A stretch of DNA of 64,000 bases, from positions 248,001 to 312,000 of the forward strand of contig NZ_JAMOIM010000004.1 of the NCBI RefSeq assembly GCF_026130545.1, in the 5' to 3' direction. This document shows, in pieces, positions 10,914-21,982 of this stretch (position 1 is its first letter; each line of letters starts with the position of its first letter). This stretch comes from Lichenifustis flavocetrariae (GTDB taxonomy: Bacteria; Pseudomonadota; Alphaproteobacteria; Rhizobiales; Beijerinckiaceae). The position numbers and the translations under genes are program-made. Below the pieces are notes generated by a model. It was not told the DNA's origin. It did no database searches and worked only from the letters and a program-made list of their open reading frames with translations.

Positions 10914-12509
10914 TCAGTGCTGGAACCGCAGGCCCAGCAAGGCCACGTTCTGCGTGTAGTCGGACCCGGCCACGGTGCTGGTCAGACGCTGGTGCGAGAG
11001 GGTTCCGGTCAGGACGAGGGAGCGCGAGAGGTGATATTCGGCCTTGAGGCTTTCGGTCAGCGTGTTCTCGACGATCGGCGCCCCGATGTAATCGTTGTTC
11101 TGGTAGATCACCGCGCCCGTCAGTGTGAGATACCGGAAAAGTGCATGCGATAGCACCACGCCGATCGACCTGGCTTCGATGCCTGAGGCACCGACAGCGG
11201 TCGTCTCGTTGAAGCTCGTGGCGCCGTTCAGCGTCAGGGTCGTCAGCGGCGTCGCGGCCCAGATCAGCGACACGTCACCCGTTGGCCCGGTCAGGTTTCG
11301 CAGACGGACATCGTCGTAGAAACGCGCCGCATAGCCTGCCGAAGCCGTGCCGGTGAGTTGGGGAAAGAATTCGAAGCTCGCTCCGGCCCGCGCTCCGACA
11401 CCGTCTGAATCGCGGCGATAGGTGAACGGGTCGATTGTGGCATCGTGCACGCGCGTGTCGTAGCCCACCTCTACGAAGGGCTGCAGCCCTGGCTTCAGGT
11501 CGTAGCCCAGGCGTAGCTTGGTGCCGTAATCCGTCACATTTTGGTAGGCGAGATCGACCACGTGCCCGTTGCTGAGAACGCCATTGTCATAAGTGGTGCG
11601 ATCGATCAGTCCATGCATGCCGACCGAAAAGCGCCCGAACGCTTGGGTGACCCCGAAGGTCCCGCCAAAAGCTTCCACCAGCGGGCGCCCGACCACATCG
11701 ACGTTCAGTTCCGGGGAACCCGGCCGCTGGGTGTCGATGTTGAAACGAGCCTCCGTGTCGATCTTCGTGTCCCGTGTGGCGTCGATGGTGAAATCGACGA
11801 CGCCGTTCGCATCCGGGCGATTTGCGTTCCGGTTCTCGAAAAAGTCGTCGTAAGCGCCGTAGAGCGTTCCCTTGAGCTCGTAGGCGGCCCAGTTGGACTG
11901 GATTTGCAGACCTCCTTCGGTGCGGCTGTAGGGCGAGGCTTTGATGTTGGACGAGACCTGCTCGGGGTTGCTGTCGTAGCCGAGGCTCTGCTGGACATAG
12001 GGGAAGACACGCACGGACGCGACGTCGTAGCCGACAGGCGCAAAGGGCGCGGGATCCGCCGCGAACGTGCGGCGCAAGGGGACAGGGAGGGCTGCGACCG
12101 TTGGACTCGGCGGCCCGTCCGGCAACTGGCCGCCCTGGCGCCGGATCGCGCGGGGATAGCTCTGCAGCGGCGCCAACCCCACGGGATAGCGATTGGGAAG
12201 AGCGGCATTGCGCAGCTTAGCCAGGCGGAGCTTTTCGGCCCGCGCGCCTTGTGCGGCCTGAGGCGCGGCACTGGTGACATTCGACCCCTGTGGCGGCGTG
12301 AAACCGTTGAGGCCCGTCCCAGTTCCGGTGGCATCGACCGTGCCACGCATTCCGCCGAAGCTCCCACCCTCCGAGAAAGCCGGGTCAGCGTCCTGGGCAG
12401 CCGCCGGCACGCACAGGCAAGCCCCTACGGCAATTCCCATCGCGGCCGTCCACATCATGGGGCCTGAACGCGGGCGGCTGAACGCCGATCGGGGCACGGT
12501 GCTGCTCAA
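10914..12509 (-). CDS. outer-membrane beta-barrel protein
   Basis: This protein of up to 531 residues has an N-terminal export signal (hydrophobic stretch around residues 19-38 ending in PAAAQ), a Pro/Gly/Thr-rich periplasmic segment to about residue 165, then a C-terminal half of alternating amphipathic strands ending in LLGLRFQH. This is the layout of the putative beta-barrel porin 2 / outer-membrane barrel group in alphaproteobacteria. The longest frame opens at TTG 12509; GTG 12497 and ATG 12458 are alternatives and I cannot decide among them. The cargo is unknown. Confidence 0.82.
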   Translation of the reverse strand: MSSTVPRSAFSRPRSGPMMWTAAMGIAVGACLCVPAAAQDADPAFSEGGSFGGMRGTVDATGTGTGLNGFTPPQGSNVTSAAPQAAQGARAEKLRLAKLRNAALPNRYPVGLAPLQSYPRAIRRQGGQLPDGPPSPTVAALPVPLRRTFAADPAPFAPVGYDVASVRVFPYVQQSLGYDSNPEQVSSNIKASPYSRTEGGLQIQSNWAAYELKGTLYGAYDDFFENRNANRPDANGVVDFTIDATRDTKIDTEARFNIDTQRPGSPELNVDVVGRPLVEAFGGTFGVTQAFGRFSVGMHGLIDRTTYDNGVLSNGHVVDLAYQNVTDYGTKLRLGYDLKPGLQPFVEVGYDTRVHDATIDPFTYRRDSDGVGARAGASFEFFPQLTGTASAGYAARFYDDVRLRNLTGPTGDVSLIWAATPLTTLTLNGATSFNETTAVGASGIEARSIGVVLSHALFRYLTLTGAVIYQNNDYIGAPIVENTLTESLKAEYHLSRSLVLTGTLSHQRLTSTVAGSDYTQNVALLGLRFQH

Positions 12510-12545
12510 GGGGTCCCGCGGTTCGGGAAGATCATTAAGGATGTC

Positions 12546-12562
12546 TAACCGTGTATGGTTAA
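12546..12562. promoter_or_regulatory. CtrA-like half-site with inverted repeat
   Basis: On the minus strand TTAACCAT occurs at 12562-12555, and TAACC/GGTTA form an inverted repeat spaced by 6 bases. It lies between the beta-barrel gene (minus) and the lytic transglycosylase gene (plus). TTAACCAT resembles the CtrA half-motif of alphaproteobacteria; regulation is inferred. Confidence 0.35.
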
Positions 12563-12697
12563 TGTCCCGTTAGGGTCCGGCCTCCCGGGCGGGATCATGC
12601 CGTGCTCACCGCGTGGTAAACAAAGCCGAAACTCTCTTGCGTCAGGATGCTTGGGCAGAGCCAAGGACGAGGATCATCATCCATGCAAGAAGGTCCC

Positions 12698-13750
12698 ATG
12701 TCGCCGGGACGGCGTGCTTGCGCCATAGGTCTCGGCGCCGCCCTCATCGACGCCACGGTGCCGGTCGCGGCCCTGGCCTCCGCGTCGCGGGACGGGAGCT
12801 TTTCCGCCTTCGTGGCAGATCTCTGGCCCGCCGCCCATGCACGCGGCATCTCGCGCGCGACCTTCGAGGCCGCCTTCGCGGGTGTCGTGCCAGATCCCGA
12901 GGTGATCGCCAAGACGAAGAAACAGGCCGAATTCACCAAGACGGTCGGGCAATATCTGACCAGTGCCGTCTCGGACAAGCGCATCGCGACCGGGACCAGC
13001 CAGTACAAGCAATGGGCGCCCTGGCTCGTCCGCGCCGAGAAGACCTACGGCGTCGACCGCTATGTCATCATGGGTGTCTGGGGCCTCGAAACCAATTTTG
13101 GGGCATTTGCGGGCAACGACTACGTCATCCGTTCGCTCGCGACACTCGCCTACGCGCATTATCGCGGCACCTATTTCCGCTCCGAACTATTGGCCGCGCT
13201 CGGTATCCTTCAGGCGGGACACACCGATCCTGCCCATATGATGGGCTCCTGGGCCGGCGCCATGGGGCAGACCCAGTTCATGCCGTCGAGCTTCAAATCC
13301 TATGCGGTCGATTTCGACGGCGATGGGCGGCGCGACATCTGGACGAGCGTCCCCGATGCGATCGGCTCGACAGCCAACTACCTCCACAAGCATGGCTGGG
13401 TGCCTGGCGACACCTGGGGCTACGAAGTACGCCTGCCGGACACGCGGCCTGAAGCCAACGGGACAGGTGCGAGTTTTGCGACTTGGGCAGCGCGCGGGGT
13501 GAGGCGGGCGGATGGCGGCGAGATGCCGGACAGCGGACTCGGGACGCTGCTGATGCCGGGTGGACGCGAAGGTCCGGCCTTTCTGGTCACCAAGAATTTC
13601 AAGGTCATCAAGAGTTACAACAACTCCGTGTCCTACGCGCTCGGCGTGTCGCTGCTGGGAGATCGTATCGCCGGATGGGGGCCACTCACCGCGCCCTGGC
13701 CCGTTGCCGGACAGGCGCCGATGTCGCGGAAGCGCTTCGCCCGGGACTAA
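12698..13750 (+). CDS. lytic murein transglycosylase (MltB-like)
   Basis: The protein has about 350 residues from ATG 12698 (in-frame ATGs at 12647 and 12683 are possible). It opens with a signal peptide, then the MltB/SLT fold: AEKTYGVDRYVIMGVWGLETNFG with the catalytic Glu, then GSWAGAMGQTQFMPSSF and DFDGDGRRDIW, all hallmarks of the family. The enzyme cleaves the MurNAc-GlcNAc bond of peptidoglycan to the 1,6-anhydro product in the periplasm. The next gene is a degenerate SGNH-fold secreted protein 51 bp downstream, possibly co-transcribed. Confidence 0.93.
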   Translation: MSPGRRACAIGLGAALIDATVPVAALASASRDGSFSAFVADLWPAAHARGISRATFEAAFAGVVPDPEVIAKTKKQAEFTKTVGQYLTSAVSDKRIATGTSQYKQWAPWLVRAEKTYGVDRYVIMGVWGLETNFGAFAGNDYVIRSLATLAYAHYRGTYFRSELLAALGILQAGHTDPAHMMGSWAGAMGQTQFMPSSFKSYAVDFDGDGRRDIWTSVPDAIGSTANYLHKHGWVPGDTWGYEVRLPDTRPEANGTGASFATWAARGVRRADGGEMPDSGLGTLLMPGGREGPAFLVTKNFKVIKSYNNSVSYALGVSLLGDRIAGWGPLTAPWPVAGQAPMSRKRFARD

Positions 13751-13801
13751 TCCGAGGCGCTTCGTTATAATTTCGCCGTACGGCTACAGGCGGGTCGGTG
13801 A

Positions 13802-15022
13802 ATGAAACCAGGGCGGCACTGGCGATCGTGGCTGACCGGCGTGGCGATGGGGCTGGTGGCCGCCCCCCATCTCCTTTCGGCCGAGCAACAGGACCCTATG
13901 GTCCGCTTTTGGCTGAACGATCCACCGAAGTCCCCGGGGGCGCCACGCCAGGTTCGCCCCAAGCCGCGCGCTCCCTCGAGGCAGACGGCTGGGGAAAGCC
14001 GGCAACCGGCCGTGACGACCCGACGCCCCTCGTCGGAGGATGTGACGCCGTCGAGCTTCGTCGTCGCGGTATTTGGGGATGCGTTCGGGGCCGCGCTTGC
14101 CCGTGGCTTGGCGGATCCCGATGGCCCAGCGCCGGGTCGCGTGACGCTCGACCGGACCAGCGACGGCAGCGGCGTGACGACCCCGGAGACCGATGGCTGG
14201 GGCCGGTCTGTCGAGGCGGCACTGGCCCAGGTGGGTCGGATCGATGCTGCCGTCGTGATGATGGGTGGCGATGATCGTGTCCCGCTTCGCGACGGCCATG
14301 GTGAGCGTCAGGATCCGGGCACTCCGGCCTGGCGCCAGCTCTATGGGGATCGCGTCGAGCTTTTTGCGGCCGCCTTTCGCGACCGGCATATTCCGCTGAT
14401 TTGGGTCGGTCTGCCGATTGTGCGCGACCCGGAGGATGCCCGGCTCTATGCCGCCATCAACGAAATCCTCCGGGATCGAGCCGTCCGGGCTGGCGCGACC
14501 TTCATTGATGCGTGGCAAGCTTTCGCCGACGAAAACGGGGATTTCAGCACCACGGGTCCGGATGTGAACGGTCGCCCGGCCACATTGCGCTGGACCAACG
14601 GCTGGAATTTCACACGGGCGGGCGCGCGAAAACTTGCCAGCTTCGTGACGGCGGACCTCAGCCGCATCCAGGATCGATCGCGCGCCACACGGCAGTTGGC
14701 TGTCGTTCCCGATGCCAACCCCGATGTGTTCGACCAGGCTCTGGCGATCGATGTCAACGCGCAGATAAGACGCGAGGCCGGTCTGCCGGTCGGCAACGCC
14801 AAGCTGTCGCCTGAATCGGCCGGAACCGCCGGGCCTTCAGCGACCTCGCGGACGGGTCCGGTGCTTGCCCTGACGGGTGCCCCCATGGCGAGCGATGGAT
14901 CGCTGCTTACGCCTGACTCGGTTAAGGGTTTGCGACCGGCGAGTTCCACGCGCGAGGAGGCACCCTCGGCTCATACCGGACGCACCGACGATTTCGGCTG
15001 GTCCGGGCTGAACGATCGATAA
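13802..15022 (+). CDS. DUF459-type SGNH-fold secreted protein lacking catalytic residues
   Basis: The 406-residue protein has a signal peptide (about residues 1-27), a basic Pro/Arg-rich linker to about 85, then a DUF459 SGNH-hydrolase fold ending near 290 and a low-complexity tail. The family positions are recognisable but altered: the GDS nucleophile block reads FGDAFG (Ala at 94), the GxND block reads GGDDR (155-159, Asn replaced by Asp), and the DGxH block before TRAGARKLASF reads NGWN (266-269). All catalytic positions are therefore changed, so it is probably a non-hydrolytic binding or scaffold protein. Its neighbour suggests a peptidoglycan context. Confidence 0.8.
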   Translation: MKPGRHWRSWLTGVAMGLVAAPHLLSAEQQDPMVRFWLNDPPKSPGAPRQVRPKPRAPSRQTAGESRQPAVTTRRPSSEDVTPSSFVVAVFGDAFGAALARGLADPDGPAPGRVTLDRTSDGSGVTTPETDGWGRSVEAALAQVGRIDAAVVMMGGDDRVPLRDGHGERQDPGTPAWRQLYGDRVELFAAAFRDRHIPLIWVGLPIVRDPEDARLYAAINEILRDRAVRAGATFIDAWQAFADENGDFSTTGPDVNGRPATLRWTNGWNFTRAGARKLASFVTADLSRIQDRSRATRQLAVVPDANPDVFDQALAIDVNAQIRREAGLPVGNAKLSPESAGTAGPSATSRTGPVLALTGAPMASDGSLLTPDSVKGLRPASSTREEAPSAHTGRTDDFGWSGLNDR

Positions 15023-15049
15023 AGCGCGGATCGGCATGTCGATAAATGC

Positions 15050-15084
15050 GTATGGGCACGAGCGCCGTGCGCTCATGCCCATAC
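15050..15084. terminator. long hairpin between convergent SGNH and gltD genes
   Basis: Arms 15050-15065 and 15069-15084 (GTATGGGCACGAGCGC against GCGCTCATGCCCATAC) pair over 16 bp with one mismatch and a 3-base loop. It begins 27 bp after the SGNH gene stop and is about 145 bp from the gltD stop. No strong T-run follows, so it may act as a rho-independent-like terminator or mRNA-stabilising stem. Confidence 0.5.
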
Positions 15085-15229
15085 CATCGACCCCCCTAGA
15101 CTTGAGCTGCCATTCTCCGATGGCTCATCAAGCCCAAACTTCAAAGCATGGATGCTGCATAAACGCAAGGCACCTATGCATAAAATTGGTGGCTCCTGCC
15201 TAGAAGCCAGTCAAGATTCGGAAACCTCT

Positions 15230-16648
15230 TCACCGCGGCAGCGTCGTCGATCCCATGAGATGCGTGTCGACCGCATGAGCGGCCTGCCTGCCTTCGCGGA
15301 TAGCCCAAACAACAAGGGACTGGCCGCGTCGCATGTCGCCACAGGTGAACACCTTGTCGACGGAGGACCTGTAGGCCTTCATGTCGGCCTGCACATTGCC
15401 GCGACCATCCAGCGCCACACCCAATTGCTCGAGCAAGCCTTCCCGCACGGGCGAGACGAAGCCCATGGCCAGAAGCACGAGATCGGCCTTGAGGGGAAAT
15501 TCCGAGCCGGGTACAGGCTGGAATTTGTGATCGACCCGCACACATTCGATTTCGGTGACGACGCCGTCCTGGCCCTTGATCTGTCGTGTATTGACGGCGA
15601 AGTCGCGGTTGGCGCCTTCCTCCTGGCTCGACGAGGTTCTCATCTTTAGCGGCCAATCGGGCCAGGTCAGCAGTTTGTTCTCCTTGCCGGGCGGCTCGGG
15701 CATGATTTCGAGCTGGGTGACCGAAAGTGCGCCCTGGCGGATCGAGGTGCCGATGCAGTCAGAGCCCGTGTCGCCGCCGCCGATCACCACCACATGCTTG
15801 CCGTGGGCCAGAATGGGGTCGTTGGTCTTCAGCGGCTCCTTGCCGAGACGACGGTTCTGCTGTGGCAAGAACTCCATCGCATAATGCACGCCGCGCAGGT
15901 CACGGCCCGGTACCGGCAGATCGCGCGGCTTTTCCGCACCGCCTGCGAGAACGACGGCGTCGTATTTTGCCAGGAGTTCGGCCGCCGCCACGTCGATGCC
16001 GACGTGGACTCCGCAATGGAAGGTGACCCCCTCGGCCTTCATTTGCTCGACCCGGCGGTCGACATGGCGCTTCTCGAGTTTGAACTCGGGGATGCCGTAG
16101 CGCAGCAGCCCGCCGGGCTTCTGGTTCTTCTCATAGACATGCACGTCATGACCGGCCCGGGCGAGTTGCTGCGCGCAGGCAAGACCGGCTGGACCGGAAC
16201 CGATGACGGCGACCGATTTGCCGGTCTTGGTCGAGGCCGGCTCGGGCTTGATCCAGCCCTCCGCCCAAGCCTTGTCCGCGATGGCGTTCTCGATCGTTTT
16301 GATCGTGACGGCGGCGTCGTTGAGGTTCAGCGTGCAGGAGGCCTCGCAGGGCGCGGGGCAGATGCGGCCGGTGAATTCCGGAAAATTGTTGGTGGAATGC
16401 AGGTTGCGGGACGCTTCCTGCCAATTGCCGCGATACACCAGATCGTTCCAGTCAGGGATCTGGTTATTCACGGGGCAACCGTTGTGACAATAGGGGATGC
16501 CGCAATCCATGCAGCGCGCACCCTGTTCCCGAGTGGCCTGTTCGGACAGCGGGATCACGAATTCCTTATAGCCGCGGATTCGATCCGAGGCCGGCGCATA
16601 GCGCCGGTCCCGTCGATCGATTTCGAGAAAACCGGTGACCTTCCCCAT
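15230..16648 (-). CDS. gltD: glutamate synthase small (beta) subunit
   Basis: The 472-residue flavoprotein takes electrons from NADPH and passes them through iron-sulfur clusters to the large subunit for glutamate synthesis. Visible are the N-terminal cluster cysteines ([14 protein letters not shown] and CPAPCEASC), an FAD-binding [15 protein letters not shown] motif and an NADPH-binding GGGDTGSD motif. Its ATG follows the gltB stop directly (16649/16648), so the pair is translationally linked. Confidence 0.97.
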   Translation of the reverse strand: MGKVTGFLEIDRRDRRYAPASDRIRGYKEFVIPLSEQATREQGARCMDCGIPYCHNGCPVNNQIPDWNDLVYRGNWQEASRNLHSTNNFPEFTGRICPAPCEASCTLNLNDAAVTIKTIENAIADKAWAEGWIKPEPASTKTGKSVAVIGSGPAGLACAQQLARAGHDVHVYEKNQKPGGLLRYGIPEFKLEKRHVDRRVEQMKAEGVTFHCGVHVGIDVAAAELLAKYDAVVLAGGAEKPRDLPVPGRDLRGVHYAMEFLPQQNRRLGKEPLKTNDPILAHGKHVVVIGGGDTGSDCIGTSIRQGALSVTQLEIMPEPPGKENKLLTWPDWPLKMRTSSSQEEGANRDFAVNTRQIKGQDGVVTEIECVRVDHKFQPVPGSEFPLKADLVLLAMGFVSPVREGLLEQLGVALDGRGNVQADMKAYRSSVDKVFTCGDMRRGQSLVVWAIREGRQAAHAVDTHLMGSTTLPR

Positions 16649-19600
16649 TTATTCCCCCGCAGCCGCGAGCACCGGCTCGTCTTCGAATTCTGAAATCAGT
16701 TCGGAGAGGGCGCGCCGATATTCGACCGGCATCACCTTCTTGAATTTCGGCAGGGTGCTGTCCCAGTCGGCCAGGATGGCCCTGGCCCGCGCCGAACCCG
16801 TCAGCTTGGCATGGGTGTGGACGAGGTGATGCAGCCGGCGTTCGTCGTGCTTCGTCATGTTGCTGGCGATGCGGACGTGATCGATGTGGCTCAGGTCGTT
16901 GGTTTCATGGAACTGGCGTTCGGCCACCGACAGTTCGGCCGGCACCGATTCCAGTTCCACCATCGACATGTTGCATTTCTTGGCGAAGCCACCGTCCTCG
17001 TCGAGCACGTAGGCGATGCCTCCCGACATCCCGGCCGCGAAGTTGCGGCCGGTCGGCCCGAGCACGACGACGACGCCGCCCGTCATATATTCGCAGCCAT
17101 GGTCGCCCGTGCCCTCGACGACAGCGGTCGCGCCCGAGTTGCGCACGGCGAAGCGCTCGCCCGCGATGCCGCGGAAGAAGCATTCGCCCGCGATGGCACC
17201 ATACAGCACCGTATTGCCGACGATGATCGACTGTTCGGGCACGATCTGCTTGGCCTCGCGTGAGGGATAGACGATCAGCCGCCCCCCCGAGAGTCCCTTG
17301 CCGACATAGTCGTTGGCTTCCCCTTCGAGCTCCAGCGTCACGCCCCGGGCCGCAAATGCCCCGAAGCTTTGGCCAGCCGTGCCGCTCAGCTTGATGTGGA
17401 TCGTGCCGTCCGGCAGGCCGGCATGGCCGTACTTTCGGGCGATCGCGCCGGAGAGCATCGCGCCCGTCGTGCGGTCATAATTCCGGATTGGAAGCTCGAT
17501 CCGCACAGGCGTCTTGTCGGACAAAGCCGCGGCGCTCTTCTCGATCAACGTCTGATCGAGCACCCTGCCGAGGTTGTGGTTCTGCGCCTCGGTGTGGCGG
17601 ATGCTGTCGCCTTCCGTCACCTCCGGCCGATGGAACAGCTTGCCGAAATCGAGACCATTGGCCTTCCAGTGCTGAAGTGCCGCATCGCGGTCGAGCATCT
17701 GGATCTGACCCACCATCTCGTCGAAGGTGCGGTACCCCATGGTGGCCATGATCTCGCGCACTTCCTCAGCCACGAAGAAGAAGAAGTTGATCACATGCTC
17801 GGGCTGGCCAACGAACTTCTTGCGCAGCACCGGGTCCTGCGTCGCGACGCCGACGGGGCAGGTGTTCAGGTGGCATTTGCGCATCATGATGCAGCCGGCC
17901 GCAATCAGTGGCGCGGTCGCGCAGCCGAATTCGTCGGCACCAAGTAGGGCCCCGATGACGATGTCGCGCCCCGTCCGGAGGCCGCCATCGACCTGCACCG
18001 TGATGCGCGAACGCAGGCGGTTCAGCACCAGCGTCTGCTGGGTTTCGGCGAGGCCGATCTCCCAGGGGGAGCCAGCGTGCTTGATGGAGGTCAGGGGCGA
18101 AGCCCCCGTGCCGCCCTCGAAACCCGCGATCGTTACATGGTCGGCACGCGCCTTGGAGACACCTGCGGCCACCGTGCCGACGCCGATCTCGGAGACGAGC
18201 TTCACAGAGACCTTACCGTCCGGGTTGACGTTCTTCAGGTCGTAGATGAGCTGCGCCAGATCCTCGATCGAGTAGATGTCGTGATGGGGCGGCGGCGAGA
18301 TAAGGCCGACGCCCGGCGTAGAATGGCGCACCTTGGCGATTGTGGCGTCGACCTTGTGGCCGGGCAACTGACCGCCTTCACCGGGCTTCGCGCCCTGTGC
18401 CATCTTGATCTGCATGATGTCGGAATTGACGAGATATTCCGCCGTGACGCCGAACCGGCCCGAGGCCACCTGCTTGATGGCCGAGCGCATGGAATCGCCA
18501 TTGGGCATTGGCGTGAAGCGATCCGATTCCTCGCCGCCTTCACCCGTGTTGGACTTGCCGCCGATCCGGTTCATGGCGATAGCGAGCGTCGTATGCGCCT
18601 CGCGCGAAATCGAGCCGAACGACATGGCCCCGGTCGAGAAGCGCTTGACGATCGACGCGACGGATTCGACCTCCTCCAGCGGTGCGGCCTGACGGCCGTC
18701 CTCTTCCGCCGTCTTCAACTTGAAGAGGCCCCGGATGGTCAGCAGCCGCTCATCCTGCTCGTTCAGAAGCTTGGCATAAGCGCGATATTGATCGCGCGAA
18801 TTGCCACGGACGGCATGCTGCAGCAGCGATACGGTCTGAGGGGTCCAGCTATGGGCCTCGCCGCGCACGCGATAGGCATAGTCGCCGCCGACATCGAGCG
18901 CGGTGCGGTAGATCGGGTTCTCGCCGAACGCGTCGGTGTGTCGCCGCACAGCTTCGTCCGCAACCTCGCTGAGGCCGATCCCGGAGATCATCGTATGCGT
19001 GCCGGTGAAGTAGCGCGCCACGAAGGCGTCGCTCAAGCCGATGGCGTCGAAGATTTGGGCGCCGCAATAGGACTGGTAGGTCGAAATGCCCATCTTCGAC
19101 ATGACCTTGAGGAGGCCCTTGTCGATCGACTTGATGTAGCGCTTGACCGCCTCGGCTTCCTTCACCTCCTCGGGAAAATCCTTGGCCAGCACCTTCAGGC
19201 TCTCGAAGGCCAGATAGGGGTTGATGGCTTCTGCGCCATAGCCGGCGAGGCAGGCGAAGTGATGCACTTCACGCGCTTCCCCGGTCTCGACGACGAGGCC
19301 GACCGAGGTCCGTAAGCCCTTGCGGATGAGGTGATGATGCACGGCCGCCGTGGCGAGCAGCGCCGGGATCGGGATCCGATCCGGCCCCATCATGCGATCC
19401 GACAGGATGATGATGTTGTAGCCGCCGTCGACGGCCGCCTCGGCCCGGTCGCAAAGCCGCTTCAGGCTCTCTTCCATGCCGGCGGCGCCGTGCTTCACCG
19501 AATAGGTGATGTCGAGCGTCTTCGTGTCGAACGCATCCTCGAAGAACGAGATGCAGCGGATCTTTTCGAGATCGTCGTTGGTGAGGATCGGCTGCCGGAC

Positions 19601-21385
19601 CTCCAGCCGCTTGCGGCGCGAATTGCCCTCGATATCGAAGATGTTGGGCCGCGGTCCGATGAAGGACACGAGGCTCATCACGAGTTCCTCGCGGATCGGG
19701 TCGATCGGCGGGTTCGTGACCTGCGCGAAGTTCTGCTTGAAGTAGTTGTAGAGCAGCTTCGGCTTGTCCGAGAGCGCCGCGATCGGCGTGTCGGTGCCCA
19801 TGGACCCGGTGGCTTCCTCGCCGCGTGCGGCCATTGGCGCGAGCAAGGTCGACAGGTCTTCGCGCGAGTAGCCGAAGGCCTGCTGCTTGTCGAGAATCGG
19901 CACGTCGGTGCGCGCCGCGCGGGCTTCCACCGGCTGCAACTCTTCGAGCACGATCTGCGTGCGCTCGACCCAGGACCGATAGGGATGCGAAGCCGCGATC
20001 TGGCTCTTCACCTCGTCGTCCGAGATGATGCGGCCCTGTTCGAGATCGACGAGCAGCATCTTGCCGGGCTGCAGCCGCCACTTGGTGACGATCTTGCTCT
20101 CGGGGATCGGCAGCGTGCCGGATTCCGACGCCATCACCACGAGATCGTCGTCGGTCACGAGATAGCGGGCAGGACGCAGACCATTGCGGTCGAGCGTCGC
20201 GCCGATCTGCCGGCCATCGGTGAAAGCGACGGCGGCCGGGCCGTCCCACGGCTCCATCATCGAAGCGTGATATTCGTAGAAAGCGCGCCGGCTCTCGTCC
20301 ATCAGCGGATTGCCGGCCCAGGCTTCCGGGATCAGCATCATCATGGCGTGCGACAGTGAATAGCCGCCCTCGACCAAGAATTCGAGAGCATTGTCGAAAC
20401 AGGCCGTATCCGACTGGCCCTCATAGGAGATCGGCCAGAGCTTGTAGATGTCATCGCCGAAGAGCGGCGATTCCACGCTCGCCTGGCGCGCCGCCATCCA
20501 GTTGACGTTGCCGCGCAAGGTGTTGATCTCGCCGTTGTGCGCGACCATCCGATAGGGGTGGGCGAGCGACCACGACGGGAACGTGTTGGTCGAGAACCGC
20601 TGGTGGACGAGGGCCATGGCCGACTCGAAGGATGGATCGAGCAGGTCGGGATAGAACTGGCCGAGCCGGGTCGCGAGCAACAAGCCCTTGTAGACGACCG
20701 TCCGGCACGACAATGAGACGGGATAGAACCCGCTCACGCGCGCATCGTCGAGGTTGTGCACGACGCCGGAAATGACCTTGCGCAGAATGAACAGGCGACG
20801 CTCGAAGATCGTGTCGTCGGCGATTCCGTCGCCACGACCGACAAAGACCTGCACACAGGCTGGCGCATGCGGGCGCACGCTGTCGCCCAGGACCGTCGGA
20901 TCGGTCGGCACGTCGCGCCAGCCGACGAGCTTCTGCCCTTCGCGCTTGCACGATTCCGCGACAATCTCCTCGACGATACGCCGCCCTTCAGGGTTGCGCG
21001 GCATGAAGAAGAAGCCGACCGCGTATTGACCCGGCTCTGGCAGGTCGAAGCCGAGCTTCGCACTCTCCGCCTTGAAGAAGCCATGCGGGATCTGCACCAG
21101 CATGCCGCAACCGTCCCCGGCATGCTGGTCCGCGCCCACGGCGCCGCGATGATCGAGGTTCGCCAGAATCTGCAGGCCCATCCCGACGATGTCGTTCGAC
21201 TTGCGATTCTTCATGTCGGCCACGAAACCGACCCCGCAGGCATCGTGCTCGCGCGTCGGGTCATAAAGCCCTTGCGCTTTCGGCAAAGCGGGATCGATCA
21301 TTGGACGATAGGTGGCCGTCGCACGGGCCGAGGCCCCGTACGATCCTGCCGCCGACACGCTGCCGTTATTGTCGCTCATGTCCAT
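16649..21385 (-). CDS. gltB: glutamate synthase large (alpha) subunit
   Basis: The ATG at 21385 has GGGGGAGG 6 bases upstream; a GTG at 21409 in the same frame overlaps that site and is unlikely. The 1578-residue protein contains the class II glutaminase domain with nucleophile C50 (EHDACGVGF) behind a 49-residue propeptide, the central domain, the FMN-binding synthase domain with the 3Fe-4S cysteines in [13 protein letters not shown], and the C-terminal GXGXG beta-helix. With GltD it converts glutamine and 2-oxoglutarate to two glutamates, the main ammonium assimilation route with glutamine synthetase. Confidence 0.97.
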   Translation of the reverse strand: MDMSDNNGSVSAAGSYGASARATATYRPMIDPALPKAQGLYDPTREHDACGVGFVADMKNRKSNDIVGMGLQILANLDHRGAVGADQHAGDGCGMLVQIPHGFFKAESAKLGFDLPEPGQYAVGFFFMPRNPEGRRIVEEIVAESCKREGQKLVGWRDVPTDPTVLGDSVRPHAPACVQVFVGRGDGIADDTIFERRLFILRKVISGVVHNLDDARVSGFYPVSLSCRTVVYKGLLLATRLGQFYPDLLDPSFESAMALVHQRFSTNTFPSWSLAHPYRMVAHNGEINTLRGNVNWMAARQASVESPLFGDDIYKLWPISYEGQSDTACFDNALEFLVEGGYSLSHAMMMLIPEAWAGNPLMDESRRAFYEYHASMMEPWDGPAAVAFTDGRQIGATLDRNGLRPARYLVTDDDLVVMASESGTLPIPESKIVTKWRLQPGKMLLVDLEQGRIISDDEVKSQIAASHPYRSWVERTQIVLEELQPVEARAARTDVPILDKQQAFGYSREDLSTLLAPMAARGEEATGSMGTDTPIAALSDKPKLLYNYFKQNFAQVTNPPIDPIREELVMSLVSFIGPRPNIFDIEGNSRRKRLEVRQPILTNDDLEKIRCISFFEDAFDTKTLDITYSVKHGAAGMEESLKRLCDRAEAAVDGGYNIIILSDRMMGPDRIPIPALLATAAVHHHLIRKGLRTSVGLVVETGEAREVHHFACLAGYGAEAINPYLAFESLKVLAKDFPEEVKEAEAVKRYIKSIDKGLLKVMSKMGISTYQSYCGAQIFDAIGLSDAFVARYFTGTHTMISGIGLSEVADEAVRRHTDAFGENPIYRTALDVGGDYAYRVRGEAHSWTPQTVSLLQHAVRGNSRDQYRAYAKLLNEQDERLLTIRGLFKLKTAEEDGRQAAPLEEVESVASIVKRFSTGAMSFGSISREAHTTLAIAMNRIGGKSNTGEGGEESDRFTPMPNGDSMRSAIKQVASGRFGVTAEYLVNSDIMQIKMAQGAKPGEGGQLPGHKVDATIAKVRHSTPGVGLISPPPHHDIYSIEDLAQLIYDLKNVNPDGKVSVKLVSEIGVGTVAAGVSKARADHVTIAGFEGGTGASPLTSIKHAGSPWEIGLAETQQTLVLNRLRSRITVQVDGGLRTGRDIVIGALLGADEFGCATAPLIAAGCIMMRKCHLNTCPVGVATQDPVLRKKFVGQPEHVINFFFFVAEEVREIMATMGYRTFDEMVGQIQMLDRDAALQHWKANGLDFGKLFHRPEVTEGDSIRHTEAQNHNLGRVLDQTLIEKSAAALSDKTPVRIELPIRNYDRTTGAMLSGAIARKYGHAGLPDGTIHIKLSGTAGQSFGAFAARGVTLELEGEANDYVGKGLSGGRLIVYPSREAKQIVPEQSIIVGNTVLYGAIAGECFFRGIAGERFAVRNSGATAVVEGTGDHGCEYMTGGVVVVLGPTGRNFAAGMSGGIAYVLDEDGGFAKKCNMSMVELESVPAELSVAERQFHETNDLSHIDHVRIASNMTKHDERRLHHLVHTHAKLTGSARARAILADWDSTLPKFKKVMPVEYRRALSELISEFEDEPVLAAAGE

Positions 21386-21982
21386 GACCGACCTCCCCCT
21401 TTTTGGCACAGACAGCCGTACGACCGTTCCGCGCGCAAACCCAAGCGCCCGGCAGTTTCCAAATGGTCAGCGAGACTGTCCTATTTTCCGTGCATGACAT
21501 TTACAGAAAGTCTTGAATCGTTCAAGTGAGCGCCGACGCGTTCGCTCCCAATCGTTCAGGTTCTTGTGCGCTGGCGTCGCTCGGCGGAAAGCCAGAAGGT
21601 CCCACCCGAACCGGTTTAGATAGGCGGGCCGGAGCGGCGCTGCCTGCGGACCTGTCGGAGTCTGTCCACCTCGCAAATTTTACGGCCAGGGGAACTTTGG
21701 CTTGCATCCAATGTTGTGAGTAGGTTTCGGCCTGCTTGTCACGGAGTGAACAGCTGGCGGTCGTTCGACGCCAAACAAACTCGTTCGCGTGTGTTGGCAG
21801 GTGAGAGTGAGTTGAGCCCCGATGAAGTGCGGCGTGCATCGCGGATTTGGGAACCAGGGGGATAGGCAGGCTTGTCCATGTGACGTGTCTGGGACGAGGG
21901 CCTTCACTCCCGGGAGTTCGGTTGGCGAGCTTGGTGGATTGCCGAGATTTCTGGCCAGCTCTCCCCGGACGGGGTTTGCGCT
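21386..21982. other. 597-bp intergenic region upstream of gltB and the HWE kinase
   Basis: I find no convincing coding frame or RNA gene here; short open frames lack ribosome sites and family resemblance. The part next to gltB should hold its promoter, including the inverted repeat listed separately. Its base composition is somewhat lower in GC than the flanking genes. Confidence 0.5.
21512..21526. promoter_or_regulatory. inverted repeat in the gltBD promoter region
   Basis: CTTGAA-TCG-TTCAAG is a perfect 6-3-6 palindrome about 130 bp upstream of the gltB ATG. On the minus strand TTGAAC within it, followed 16 bases later by TAAATG, could also serve as -35/-10 boxes. It may be an operator for a gltBD regulator; this is inferred from symmetry and position only. 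Confidence 0.35.
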
